A DNA stretch of 64,000 nt from JAUQQI01 sp040289115. GTDB lineage: Bacteria > Chloroflexota > Dehalococcoidia > JAUQQI01. The stretch lies in assembly GCA_040289115.1 (NCBI GenBank), contig PSKS01000002.1, positions 1 through 64,000 on the forward strand, in the 5' to 3' direction. Below the pieces are notes generated by a model, which worked only from the letters and a program-made list of their open reading frames with translations, was not told the origin of the DNA and did no database searches. Below are positions 24,526-32,608 of this stretch, one piece after another (the first letter of the stretch is position 1; the number at the start of each line of letters is the position of its first letter). Position numbers and translations under genes: made by a program.

Positions 24526-25401
24526 ATGGGGACCCAACTCGGGCTGGTCGTTTTCATTCTCATTGCCTTCGGCCTCGCCTGGCCGGTTCAGGTTGGCCTT
24601 GCCCTAATTAGTCGGCAGGCCGGTGCCCTAGCTTCGGCCGGCATTCTGGTCCTACCGACTGCTTTTCTGCTCATGTGGCCTCCGGCCGTCGGGGCCTACG
24701 TCGCCCGCCGCTGGGTGGAGAAATCCGGCTTTGGGGATGCCGGCCTACGCTGGCCGGCCCTAAGGTACGTCCTTCTGGCCTGGTTTGGGCCGGCCCTGCT
24801 CACCCTGATTTCGATGGCCCTAAGTATCCCCATCTACCCTCTGGATACGGAGCTAGAGACCCTTCGCTCCCTCCTGACGGCAGCCGGTGGTCGGTCCGTG
24901 CCGGCCGAGGCCATCCTGCTGGCCCAGGTGGCGGCCGCCCTCACCATCGCCGTGCCGATAAACGGCGTATTCGCCTTCGGTGAGGAGTTCGGCTGGCGGG
25001 GGTACCTACTCCCGAGGCTGATGGCCCGCTGGGGCCCCTGGCTGGGCATTCTCGGCCACGGGGCGGTCTGGGGATTCTGGCACGCCCCCCTTGTCTTCCT
25101 GGCCAGTTACAACTATCCCGGTCACCCGACCCCCAATGCGGCCGGGGTCGGCCTCTTCACGGTCTTCTGCATCCTGCTGGGCATTAACCTTGCCTGGCTA
25201 AGGCTGGCCTCCGAAAGTGTGGTAGCCCCGACCGTTGCCCACGGGGCCCTCAATGCCATCGGGGGCCTGCCCCTGTTGCTCCTTAGGGGGGTCGACCCCG
25301 CAGTTGCCGGCCCCCTCTGGAGTCCCGTGGGCTGGACAGTCCTGGGCCTGGCCGCGGTCGTCCTTTTCGCCGCCCGAAACCCCGTTAGACCGGGGGTTTA
25401 A
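24526..25401 (+). CDS. CPBP-family intramembrane metalloprotease
   Basis: Polytopic protein of 291 residues with about seven or eight hydrophobic segments. It has the CPBP (Abi, Rce1-like) signature: EEFGWRGYLLPRL near residue 155 with the catalytic Glu pair, FWHAPL near 185, and HGALNA near 237. Members process prenylated proteins, peptides or bacteriocin-related substrates; the substrate here is unknown. Its 3' end overlaps the convergent amidase by 17 bp. Confidence 0.92.
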   Translation: MGTQLGLVVFILIAFGLAWPVQVGLALISRQAGALASAGILVLPTAFLLMWPPAVGAYVARRWVEKSGFGDAGLRWPALRYVLLAWFGPALLTLISMALSIPIYPLDTELETLRSLLTAAGGRSVPAEAILLAQVAAALTIAVPINGVFAFGEEFGWRGYLLPRLMARWGPWLGILGHGAVWGFWHAPLVFLASYNYPGHPTPNAAGVGLFTVFCILLGINLAWLRLASESVVAPTVAHGALNAIGGLPLLLLRGVDPAVAGPLWSPVGWTVLGLAAVVLFAARNPVRPGV

Positions 25402-26737
25402 GGCTCAGGCCGGTGGCCGCCTCGAAGGCCGCCGCCACCCGGAACAGGGTCGCCTCGTCGAAGGGTCGGGCCACAAACTGGACCCCCAGGGGGAGGCCCG
25501 AACCGCTCAAACCGGCCGGGACGGTAATGGCCGGGAAGCCCACGGCGCTGAATGGCTGGTTGAAGGCCGGGTCGCCGGTCCAGTCCAGGCCCCGAGGGGC
25601 TGGGCCTGGGGTGGTTGGGGTTACCAGCACGTCGACCTCTTCAAAGAGGCGCCCCATCGCCCGCACCGCTTCGGTCCGCACCTGCTGGGCCCGCAGGTAA
25701 AGGGGGGCTGACGTGAGCAGGCCCGCCCGGATTATCCGGCGGGTCCGGGGTCGGTAGTCATCCGGCCGCTTCTTAAACCAGTCCCGGTGAAAGGCCGCCG
25801 CTTCGGCGTACATGATAGTCCGGTGGGCATCCCTGAGGGGCTCAAAAGCCTCCGGCAGTCGCACCGGTCGGATCAACAGACCCAGCTCACGCAAAGTGGT
25901 GAGGGCCGCCTCATACGCCCGCCGGCTTTCATCATCGGCCAGCTCGCTGAAGAACCGGTCGGGGACGCCCACCCGTAGGCCGCCGGCACCCCTCCCCACC
26001 GCCGCCGGGTAGTCATCCACCGGGGCCAGCAAGGTAGTCGGGTCTTTGGGGTCCGGGCCGGCTACCACCTTCAGCAGGAGGGCGGCGTCGGCCACCGTCC
26101 GGGTCATTGGGCCCACGTGGTCCAGGGTCCAGCTCACGGGCACCACCCCGTGCCGGCTCACCCGCCCGTATGTCGGCTTGAGGCCAACGATGCCGCAGTA
26201 CGACGCCGGCCGCAGGATCGACCCGGCCGTCTGACTGCCAAAGGCGGCCGGGCACATCCGGGCGGCGACGGCCGCCGCCGACCCGCTGCTGGATCCCCCC
26301 GGCGTGTGCTCCGGGTTCCAGGGGTTGCGGGTGGGACCGGGCTCGAACATGGCAAACTCGGTGGTGACGGTCTTGCCCAGGATGATAGCCCCAGCGGCCT
26401 TGAGCCGGGCCGTAACGGTGGCGTCGTACCCGGGCACAAAGCCGGCCAGAACCTCCGACCCGGCGGCGGTTTCAACCCCAGCCGTGAAGATGATGTCCTT
26501 CAGGCCGATGGGCACCCCGTGGAGGGGTCCGCAAAACTCGCCCTTCACCTGGAGCTCCTCCAGCCGGCGGGCCTCGGCCAGGGCTACCTCGGGCAAAAGC
26601 CGGGCCCAGGCCCGGACCTTCGGCTCGACCCTTTCGATTCGGTCAAGCAGCGCTCGAACCAGCTCCACCGGGGAGAGTTTTTTTCGGGCGATAAGCTCCG
26701 AGGCGGCGGCTACGGTAAGCTCAGTGAGGTCGGACAT
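25385..26737 (-). CDS. Amidase-signature-family amidase
   Basis: 450-residue amidase signature enzyme. The Ser-cisSer-Lys triad region is visible: Lys in VPIGLKDIIF, the Gly/Ser-rich loop GGSSSGSAAAVAARM, and the nucleophile region SQTAGSILRPASYCG. GatB is absent, and the partner is an AtzG-like small protein, so a free amidase (allophanate, biuret or related amide hydrolysis) is more likely than GatA. ATG 26737 overlaps the small gene by 17 bp. It lies near hydantoinase B and an amino-acid-type transporter, which suggests catabolism of a nitrogen compound. Confidence 0.9.
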   Translation of the reverse strand: MSDLTELTVAAASELIARKKLSPVELVRALLDRIERVEPKVRAWARLLPEVALAEARRLEELQVKGEFCGPLHGVPIGLKDIIFTAGVETAAGSEVLAGFVPGYDATVTARLKAAGAIILGKTVTTEFAMFEPGPTRNPWNPEHTPGGSSSGSAAAVAARMCPAAFGSQTAGSILRPASYCGIVGLKPTYGRVSRHGVVPVSWTLDHVGPMTRTVADAALLLKVVAGPDPKDPTTLLAPVDDYPAAVGRGAGGLRVGVPDRFFSELADDESRRAYEAALTTLRELGLLIRPVRLPEAFEPLRDAHRTIMYAEAAAFHRDWFKKRPDDYRPRTRRIIRAGLLTSAPLYLRAQQVRTEAVRAMGRLFEEVDVLVTPTTPGPAPRGLDWTGDPAFNQPFSAVGFPAITVPAGLSGSGLPLGVQFVARPFDEATLFRVAAAFEAATGLSLKPPV

Positions 26738-26906
26738 CCCCTTCGGCCTCCGCAGGTTTTACCAGGTTGGGATAAAAGATAGGTTCAAGCCAGGGGTCGA
26801 CCCCGGCCCGCTCGACCCCTTCCAGGTGGCCCTTGACCAGTTCCCAGGCGTCGGCCAGGGCCTCGTCACTTACCACAACCTTTTCAAGCCAGTTAACCTC
26901 ACCCAC
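26721..26906 (-). CDS. AtzG-like (DUF4089) small amidase partner
   Basis: 61-residue acidic helical protein starting at GTG 26906, with AAGGAG (26913-26918) six bases upstream. It resembles the AtzG/DUF4089 proteins that form a GatC-like complex with amidases: a helix near NWLEKVVVSDEALADAWELV and a tail DPWLEPIFYPN that could cross the amidase surface. It overlaps and precedes the amidase, as atzG-like genes do. Family call is by resemblance and context. Confidence 0.7.
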   Translation of the reverse strand: MGEVNWLEKVVVSDEALADAWELVKGHLEGVERAGVDPWLEPIFYPNLVKPAEAEGDVRPH

Positions 26907-27010
26907 GGCAAACTCCTTACACGTTCTCTACCTGATTCTACGCCAAGGGGGCGAACCGGTGAAACCGGCAAACAAGGTTCTATCCCAGAGCTGGTGGGCT
27001 GAGGTTATTT

Positions 27011-27034
27011 ACATAAACGCTTTAGCATTTATGT
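27011..27034. promoter_or_regulatory. Candidate operator upstream of the amidase genes
   Basis: ACATAAACGCT (27011-27021), a TT centre, and AGCATTTATGT (27024-27034) form 11-bp arms with one mismatch. A perfect minus-strand TTGACA (27046-27041) begins seven bases outside the dyad. The symmetry and position suggest a dimeric repressor or activator site controlling the amidase operon. No -10 box fits the TTGACA at 16-18 bp, so the exact promoter is open. Confidence 0.5.
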
Positions 27035-27167
27035 CAGCTTTGTCAACAACGGGGCAGGCGCCCGGTTTATGCTTGGGCAGAAGGCGGTGTCTGCCTTAAA
27101 AACCGAACCCGAGGCCGCCCCACGGCACGGTAAGTCCGCACCCGAAGGGCTTGGCCGGGGTGACCCG

Positions 27168-27193
27168 GGCCGGTGAAACCGGTTTCACCGGCC
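27168..27193. repeat. Perfect 26-bp palindrome
   Basis: Each half is GGCCGGTGAAACC read outward-in, and the two halves join without a spacer at 27180/27181. A perfect palindrome of this length without a loop favours a protein-binding site or a replication/recombination site over an RNA hairpin. Half of it recurs at 26956-26968. Confidence 0.6.
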
Positions 27194-27246
27194 AAAGGCT
27201 CGTGGTGCTGGCTGCGGTCGCTTGGGCGAGGCCGAAGGGCCTGCAC

Positions 27247-27363
27247 CAGGTCCATCGAGGGGCCCTGGGGTTGGGAGCTTGACGGACCTGAAAGCTTTCC
27301 CGGGGACTAGGCTCCGCAACCGGTGGCGGTGGACCCGGGTACAGGGAAGACCCTAGGCCCCGG
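27247..27363 (+). ncRNA. Possible structured RNA with two long adjacent stems
   Basis: CAGGTCC (27247-27253) pairs with GGACCTG (27284-27290), extended by two pairs beyond a 1x1 mismatch. Ten bases on, CCGGGGACTAGG (27300-27311) pairs with CCTAGGCCCCGG (27352-27363) with one mismatch, enclosing a CCGC/GCGG hairpin and a CCC/GGG hairpin, which would be a three-way junction. It does not match a riboswitch I know. The plus strand is suggested because hydantoinase B lies 239 bp downstream. Confidence 0.35.
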
Positions 27364-27435
27364 TAGCCTGGCTCGAACCCCCCATTAGGGCTTATGGGGC
27401 CCAGGTCATCTTAACCGACCGCGCGGGCGATTGGC

Positions 27436-27461
27436 ATTTGCGAGACTAAAGTCTTGCAAAT
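27436..27461. promoter_or_regulatory. Candidate operator upstream of hydantoinase B
   Basis: ATTTGCGAGACT (27436-27447), an AA centre, and AGTCTTGCAAAT (27450-27461) form 12-bp arms with one mismatch. The centre CTAAAG matches the centre of the 27011-27034 site read on the minus strand, so related regulators may bind both. Confidence 0.45.
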
Positions 27462-27601
27462 TCTGGTCCTTTGAGGGGGACCTGAGGCTTTAAATTCCTC
27501 CCACCACCTCTGAGACGGCCCCGCAAACAACCGCCACTGGTGAAGGTGCTGGTCTCTGGGCTAAAATCAGGCTGAAATCGGTAGGAAGGACCCTTCGTAG
27601 C

Positions 27602-29320
27602 ATGGCTCAGAACTTCGACCCGGTAACCCTTGAGGTACTTTGGAACCGCCTCATCGCCGTGGTGAACGAGCAGGCCGCGGCCCTTATCCGGACTTCCTTT
27701 ACTAGCATCGTCCGGGAATCGGGAGACCTCTCGGCCTGCATCTTCGACGTCCGGGGCAACCTGCTCGCCCAGGCAGTAACCGGAACCCCGGGGCACATCA
27801 ACCCGATGCAGGCGGCCATGCTCCACTTTCTCCAGACCTTTCCCCCGGAAACCCTGGAGCCCGGCGACGTGCTCATAACCAACAATCCTTGGCAGACCGC
27901 CGGCCATTTGAACGACTTCACGGTTGTTACCCCGATATTCCGCCGGGGCGAGCTGGTGGCCTTCATTGGCAACATCTGCCACGCCCTGGACATTGGGGGC
28001 CGAATTCTGGGGGCCGATGCCCGGGAAGTTTACGAGGAGGGTCTGCATGTGCCCATCTCCAAGCTCTATCGCCGGGGCGAGCCCGACCAGACCCTGTTCA
28101 GGCTGATCGAGGCCAACGTTCGGACGCCCCGGGAGGTTATCGGCGACCTGCACGCCCAGATGGTCTCCAACGAGGTCGGCGGCTACCGGCTGCTGGAGAT
28201 GATGGATGAGTTCGGCCTGGAGACCCTTGAGCCCCTGGCCGACGAGATCCTGACCCGGTCGGAGCAGGCGATGCGGGCCGCAATCGCAGCCGTCCCGCCG
28301 GGGACCTACGAGGCCGACGGCTGGTCGGACGGCTTCGATGAGCCCGTCTATCTTAAGGTCAGGCTTGAGTTCCGGGGCGATTCGGTCTTTGTGGACTACA
28401 CGGGCTCGTCGCCCCAAAGTCCGTACGGCATCAACGTCGTGATGAATTATACCCATGCTTATACGACCTACGCCCTCAAGTGCGCCCTCTGCCCCGAGGT
28501 GCCCAACAACGCCGGAAGCTTCCGGCCCCTGGAGGTTTACGCCCCACCCGGCTGCATCCTGAACGCCCAACCCCCGGCCCCGGTGGCCGCCCGTCACATC
28601 ATCGGCCACCTTCTGCCCCACATCATCTTCCGGGCCCTCAGCCAGGCGGTCCCGGACCGGGTGATGGCCGAAGGGGCCGGCAACATCTGGAACGTCCAGA
28701 CGGCCGGCTGGGACCCCCGCCACGGCCGACCGTATACGTATATTTTCTTCACGGCCGGGGGAACCGGGGCCCGGCCGAATAAGGACGGTCTTTCCAATAC
28801 GGCCTTCCCCAGCGGCATCATGGGGGTGCCCACGGAGGTGGTCGAGGCCCTTTCGCCCATCCTGATCAAGCGCAAAGAGGTTCGAACGGATTCGGGGGGA
28901 CCCGGGCGCTTCCGAGGCGGCTTGGGCCAGGAGATCCGCCTGACGGTCCGGACCGACCGGCCCTGGATGCTCTCCTGCATGTACGACCGGACCCGCTTCG
29001 CCCCCCGGGGTCTTTTCGGGGGCCTGGACGGAGCTCGGGGGGAGGTGGTGGTGAGCGACGGCCGCCGGCCTCACTCCAAAGAGCGCCTTATGCTGGAGCC
29101 CGGTGCCGAGGTCACCCTCCGGCTGCCCGGTGGGGGCGGCTACGGCCACCCCTTCCGGCGGGAGCCGGAGCGGGTCCTGGCCGACGTTATCGACGGCTAT
29201 GTTTCGGTGGGAACCGCCCGGGAGGCTTACGGGGTAGTTATCGACCCCGTAACCCTCCGGCTGGACTCCGAGGCGACCGAAAAGCTGCGGGCGGCGGCTA
29301 AGGCTGACGCCCGGCCTTAA
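27602..29320 (+). CDS. hyuB: Hydantoinase B / oxoprolinase-family subunit
   Basis: 572-residue HyuB-family protein. It opens with DPVTLEVLWNRLIAVVNEQAA and continues with TSFTSIVRESGDLSACIFD, which is diagnostic of the family. The C-terminal half has RTDSGGPGRFRGGLGQEI and the Gly-rich end LRLPGGGGYGHPFRR. HyuB proteins hydrolyse hydantoins, oxoproline or acetone-type substrates together with the ATP-dependent HyuA subunit. No hyuA is present on either side, so the partner is elsewhere or this copy has another role. AGGAAGGA lies about 11 bases before the ATG. The transporter genes follow in the same direction. Confidence 0.93.
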   Translation: MAQNFDPVTLEVLWNRLIAVVNEQAAALIRTSFTSIVRESGDLSACIFDVRGNLLAQAVTGTPGHINPMQAAMLHFLQTFPPETLEPGDVLITNNPWQTAGHLNDFTVVTPIFRRGELVAFIGNICHALDIGGRILGADAREVYEEGLHVPISKLYRRGEPDQTLFRLIEANVRTPREVIGDLHAQMVSNEVGGYRLLEMMDEFGLETLEPLADEILTRSEQAMRAAIAAVPPGTYEADGWSDGFDEPVYLKVRLEFRGDSVFVDYTGSSPQSPYGINVVMNYTHAYTTYALKCALCPEVPNNAGSFRPLEVYAPPGCILNAQPPAPVAARHIIGHLLPHIIFRALSQAVPDRVMAEGAGNIWNVQTAGWDPRHGRPYTYIFFTAGGTGARPNKDGLSNTAFPSGIMGVPTEVVEALSPILIKRKEVRTDSGGPGRFRGGLGQEIRLTVRTDRPWMLSCMYDRTRFAPRGLFGGLDGARGEVVVSDGRRPHSKERLMLEPGAEVTLRLPGGGGYGHPFRREPERVLADVIDGYVSVGTAREAYGVVIDPVTLRLDSEATEKLRAAAKADARP

Positions 29321-29389
29321 GCCGGCCCCAAGCCCCACCGGGACCACGCTTGCAATTTGACGTGGATAGGGTCACTTAACACACCATTT

Positions 29390-29407
29390 TCGGCTATAAT
29401 TAGCCGA
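29390..29407 (+). promoter_or_regulatory. Promoter -10 box inside a palindromic operator, transporter operon
   Basis: TCGGCTA (29390-29396), TAAT, and TAGCCGA (29401-29407) form a perfect 7-bp dyad. The -10 hexamer TATAAT (29395-29400) lies within it, so a bound dimer would mask the promoter. The -35 region is weak. This likely gives the transporter operon a regulated promoter separate from hydantoinase B. Confidence 0.55.
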
Positions 29408-29443
29408 TAAGGGCTAGGCATTACCCAAAGGAGGTCAGAAATA

Positions 29444-30763
29444 GTGCGGCGGGTAAGCAGGCGCGAATTCAACCTCGGCTTGGCCGGGCTTATCGGTGGG
29501 CTGGCGGTGGGTTGCGCCCAGACGGGCACCCCGGCACCGGCCGTCGGCCAGCAGCCGTCCCAGCCGACGTTCCCAAAGGAGATTAAGGTCGGTGCCGTCT
29601 ACCCCCTCACTGGCCCGGCTGCTAGCTCGGGCTTGGACGGCCGCTACGGTATCGAGCTCGCCGTCGAGATTATCAACGGCAAGTACGACCTCAATCTGCC
29701 CCTGGCCCGGGAAGAGGGCCTCCCTAACCTCGGCGGGGCCAAAATAACCGTCGTCTGGGCCGACAGCCAGGGCTCGCCGGAAAAGGGGCAGGCCGAGGCC
29801 GAGCGGCTCATAACCCAGGAGAAGGTTGTAGCCCTCACCGGTGCCTACCATAGCTCGGTGACGGCCACAGCTTCCCAGGTGGCCGAGCGCATGGGTGTTC
29901 CTTACGTTAATTTCGAGTCGTCGTCGCCCTCCCTTACGGAGCGGGGGTTTAAGTGGTTCTTCCGAACCGGCCCCCATGATGCCATCTTCGGCAAGAACCT
30001 CTTCGACATGCTCCGGGACTTGGAAAAGGCCAAGGGCATCAAGGTCCGGACCATCGGCATCGTCAACGAAAACACCCTTTACGGGACCGACGCCAGTAAG
30101 ATCACCAAGCAGTATGCCCAGGAATACGGCTACCAGGTCGTCGTGGACATCGCTTACCCGGCCAATACTTCCGATGTTACCAGCGAGGTCCAGCGTATCA
30201 AGGCCGCCAATCCCGATGTGCTCTTCCAGGTCTCATATACATCGGACTTGATCCTGTTCATTCGGACCTATAAGCAGTTGGACTACACGCCCCAGATGAT
30301 CCTGGGTTACGGGGCCGGCTTCGTTGACCCCCAGTACACCAAGACCCTGGGCAAGGATGCCGACTACGCCATCACCCGGGCCGCCTGGTCGGCAGATATC
30401 ACCCAGAAGCGGCCGGCCGCCAAGGTCATCGCCGAGATGTTCCAGCAGCGGTTCGGCCAACCGATGACCGAAAACTCGGCCCGGTCCTTCACCGGGATGC
30501 TGGTCCTGGCCGATGCCATCAACCGGGCCAAGTCCCTGGACCCCGAGGCCATCCGGCAGGCCCTGCTGGCCACCAACATTCCTGGCGAGCAGACCGTCAT
30601 GCCGTGGCCGGGCGTAAAGTTCGACGAAAAGACCCACCAGAACATCTACGCCCAGGGGGTGAACCTTCAGATAATCGGCGGCCAGTACTATACCGTCTGG
30701 CCCTTCGACCTGGCCACCCGGGAGATCGTCTGGCCGATGCCTAAGTGGGGCCAGCGCCAATAG
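29444..30763 (+). CDS. Branched-chain-type ABC transporter substrate-binding lipoprotein (Tat signal)
   Basis: Type I periplasmic-binding protein of the LivJ/LivK/urea-amide group, 439 residues. It starts at GTG 29444, nine bases after AAAGGAGG. The N-terminus VSRREFNLGLAGLIGGL carries a twin-arginine motif, followed by the lipobox AVGC, so it should be exported folded by Tat and lipid-anchored. The mature part begins IKVGAVYPLTGPAASSG, the standard Peripla_BP_6 start, and contains SSSPSLTERGFKWFFRTGP. The ligand is unknown; hydantoinase B and the amidase nearby hint at an amide, hydantoin or amino acid. Confidence 0.93.
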   Translation: MRRVSRREFNLGLAGLIGGLAVGCAQTGTPAPAVGQQPSQPTFPKEIKVGAVYPLTGPAASSGLDGRYGIELAVEIINGKYDLNLPLAREEGLPNLGGAKITVVWADSQGSPEKGQAEAERLITQEKVVALTGAYHSSVTATASQVAERMGVPYVNFESSSPSLTERGFKWFFRTGPHDAIFGKNLFDMLRDLEKAKGIKVRTIGIVNENTLYGTDASKITKQYAQEYGYQVVVDIAYPANTSDVTSEVQRIKAANPDVLFQVSYTSDLILFIRTYKQLDYTPQMILGYGAGFVDPQYTKTLGKDADYAITRAAWSADITQKRPAAKVIAEMFQQRFGQPMTENSARSFTGMLVLADAINRAKSLDPEAIRQALLATNIPGEQTVMPWPGVKFDEKTHQNIYAQGVNLQIIGGQYYTVWPFDLATREIVWPMPKWGQRQ

Positions 30764-30770
30764 GTTTGAG

Positions 30771-31634
30771 ATGACGGCCGAGCTCCTAATCCAGGTCGTC
30801 GTAAGCGGCCTTTTAATCGGCTTCGTCTTTGCCCTCATCTCCGTGGGCCTCACCCTGATCTTCGGGGTTATGGACATCGTCAATTTCGCCCACGGCGAGT
30901 TCCTGATGCTGGCCATGTTCACGGCCTTCTGGCTTTACGCCCTCTTCGGGGTCGACCCCCTCTTCTCGGTGCTGGCCTGCGGCCCCCTGCTATTTTTGGT
31001 CGGGGTCCTCACCCACAAGCTTTTGATAAAACATATTCTTAACGCTCCCATGCTCGCCCAGATCTTCTGCACCTTCGGCCTTTCGGTCTTTTTAAAAAGC
31101 CTGGCCCAGTTTCTTTGGGGCCCAAACTTTCGCTCGGTTACCGAGCCTTTGCTTGGGGGCCGCATCGAGCTCTTCGGCGTCTTCTTCGGCCTCCCGCAGG
31201 TGACGGCGGCCCTGGGGGCGGTGGCGGCCACCGGAGCGGTCTACCTGCTGATTTACCGGACGGAGCTGGGCCGGGCCCTCCAGGCCACCTCGGAAGACCG
31301 GCAAACGGCCGCCTTAATGGGCATCGACACCGAGAAGATGTTTACCCTGGCTTGGGGCATCGGGGCCGGCTGCGTGGGTGTTGCCGGGGCCCTCCTGGCA
31401 ATGTTTTACTACATCTACCCGGAGGTGGGGACCATCTTCGCCCTGACCTCCTACGTGGTGGTGGCCCTGGGCGGCTTCGGAAGCGTCACCGGGGCCCTGG
31501 TCGGGGGGCTTATCATCGGGCTCGTGCAGGTGGTCTCCGGCTTTTTCTCCCCGGCCTTTAAGATGGTGGTGGTCTACCTGGTTTACCTGGCCGTCATCCT
31601 CATCAGGCCGCAGGGTCTTTTCGGGCGATGGTGA
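30771..31634 (+). CDS. livH: Branched-chain-type ABC permease LivH
   Basis: 287-residue permease with about eight hydrophobic segments. It has the LivH/UrtB signatures FGVMDIVNFAHGEFLML near residue 32 and ALQATSEDRQTAALMGID near 172, where the EAA-like loop contacts the ATPase. The C-terminus GGFGSVTGALVGGLIIGL is typical. It starts 7 bp after the binding-protein gene and overlaps livM by 7 bp. Confidence 0.95.
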   Translation: MTAELLIQVVVSGLLIGFVFALISVGLTLIFGVMDIVNFAHGEFLMLAMFTAFWLYALFGVDPLFSVLACGPLLFLVGVLTHKLLIKHILNAPMLAQIFCTFGLSVFLKSLAQFLWGPNFRSVTEPLLGGRIELFGVFFGLPQVTAALGAVAATGAVYLLIYRTELGRALQATSEDRQTAALMGIDTEKMFTLAWGIGAGCVGVAGALLAMFYYIYPEVGTIFALTSYVVVALGGFGSVTGALVGGLIIGLVQVVSGFFSPAFKMVVVYLVYLAVILIRPQGLFGRW

Positions 31635-32608
31635 GGTTTTTGGGCCTGGGGCTTTTGCTTTTGGGCCTTTTGCTCTTCCCCCTGGCGGTGGAACTGCCCT
31701 ACCCCCAGCACGTGATGATCCTGATTTTCCTCTATGCCATGATGGGCCTGGCCTGGAACATCATCGGCGGCTACGCCGGCCAGGTCTCCCTAGGCGATGC
31801 CACCTACTTCGGCATCGGCGCCTACACCACCGCCATCCTTTTAAGGGAGCTTAACTTAAGCCCCTGGGTCGGCATGGCCTTAGGGGCCCTAAACGCCGTC
31901 GTCGTCTCCCTGGTCCTGGGCTACCCCTGCTTCCGGGTAAGGGGTCATTACTTCGCCATCGCCACCATCGCCTTAAATGAGATCGTGGCCACCATCTTCA
32001 CCAACTGGGACTTTGTCGGCGGTGCCGTGGGAATCTACGTCCCCATCCTGCCCGAAAGCTTTGTAAACCTGCAGTTTCACCGCTCCAAGGCACCCTATTA
32101 TTACATTGCCCTGGGAATGTTAATTTTGGTGATTTTGCTCAACCTCTGGCTCAGTCGCAGCCGCTTAGGCTATTACTTTCGGGCGATTCGGGCCGACCAG
32201 GATGCCGCCAGGGCCTTAGGCATCGACATCACCCGCTACAAACTTATCGCCTACGCCCTGACGGCCGCCATAACCTCCTTGGGCGGCTCTTTTTATGCCA
32301 TGTACGTGCTCTACATCGACCCGACAAGTGTGTTTGCTTTTTCCATCTCACTGCTGGTGGTGCTGGTGGCCGTCCTGGGGGGTGTCGGGACCGTGGCCGG
32401 GCCCATCCTCGGCTCGGTGATTTTAATCAGCCTTTCGGAGGGTACCAGGGTGCTTTTGGGCGGCACCGGCCGGGCCCTGGATGTGGCCATCTACGGGCTG
32501 TTGGTGATGGCCATCTCCGTCCTTCAGCCCCAGGGGCTGGTGGCCTGGTTTAGGGCCTTAAGGCAGCCCAAAGCTCGGGAGGTAAAAGTTGGAAGGGCCC
32601 CTTCTTGA
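31628..32608 (+). CDS. livM: Branched-chain-type ABC permease LivM
   Basis: 326-residue second permease. Seen motifs: GYAGQVSLGDATYFGIGAY near residue 50, typical of LivM, RAIRADQDAARALGID near 196, and VLGGVGTVAGPILGS. The reading frame begins inside livH. From this gene on, codon choice shifts: Leu TTA and TTG are common, unlike most of the window. Its 3' end overlaps livG by 20 bp. Confidence 0.95.
   Translation: MVRFLGLGLLLLGLLLFPLAVELPYPQHVMILIFLYAMMGLAWNIIGGYAGQVSLGDATYFGIGAYTTAILLRELNLSPWVGMALGALNAVVVSLVLGYPCFRVRGHYFAIATIALNEIVATIFTNWDFVGGAVGIYVPILPESFVNLQFHRSKAPYYYIALGMLILVILLNLWLSRSRLGYYFRAIRADQDAARALGIDITRYKLIAYALTAAITSLGGSFYAMYVLYIDPTSVFAFSISLLVVLVAVLGGVGTVAGPILGSVILISLSEGTRVLLGGTGRALDVAIYGLLVMAISVLQPQGLVAWFRALRQPKAREVKVGRAPS

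Larger units (their letters stand above)
26919..27601. other. 683-bp gene-free region with five dyad-symmetric elements
   Basis: Divergent spacer between the amidase pair and hydantoinase B. No convincing coding frame is present. It holds the elements listed separately at 27011-27034, 27168-27193, 27247-27290, 27300-27363 and 27436-27461. The 13-mer CCGGTGAAACCGG occurs at 26956-26968 and again inside the 27168-27193 palindrome. Confidence 0.55.

Noticed and set aside
27300..27363. Assignment to a known riboswitch class (c-di-GMP, guanidine, glycine)
   Set aside because: Short stretches such as ACAGGG recall some consensus pieces but the full conserved cores are absent.
27370..27379. GGTTCGAGCC on the minus strand resembles a tRNA T-loop
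   Set aside because: Flanks do not form a T-stem, and no acceptor, D or anticodon arms can be drawn.
27446..29347. A 633-codon open frame on the minus strand opposite hydantoinase B, and similar long antisense frames (for example 2937-4166, 16012-17256, 51556-52902)
   Set aside because: High GC codon bias leaves stop-free antisense frames; their compositions are Gly/Pro/His/Arg-rich without motifs, and the opposite frames are clear family members.
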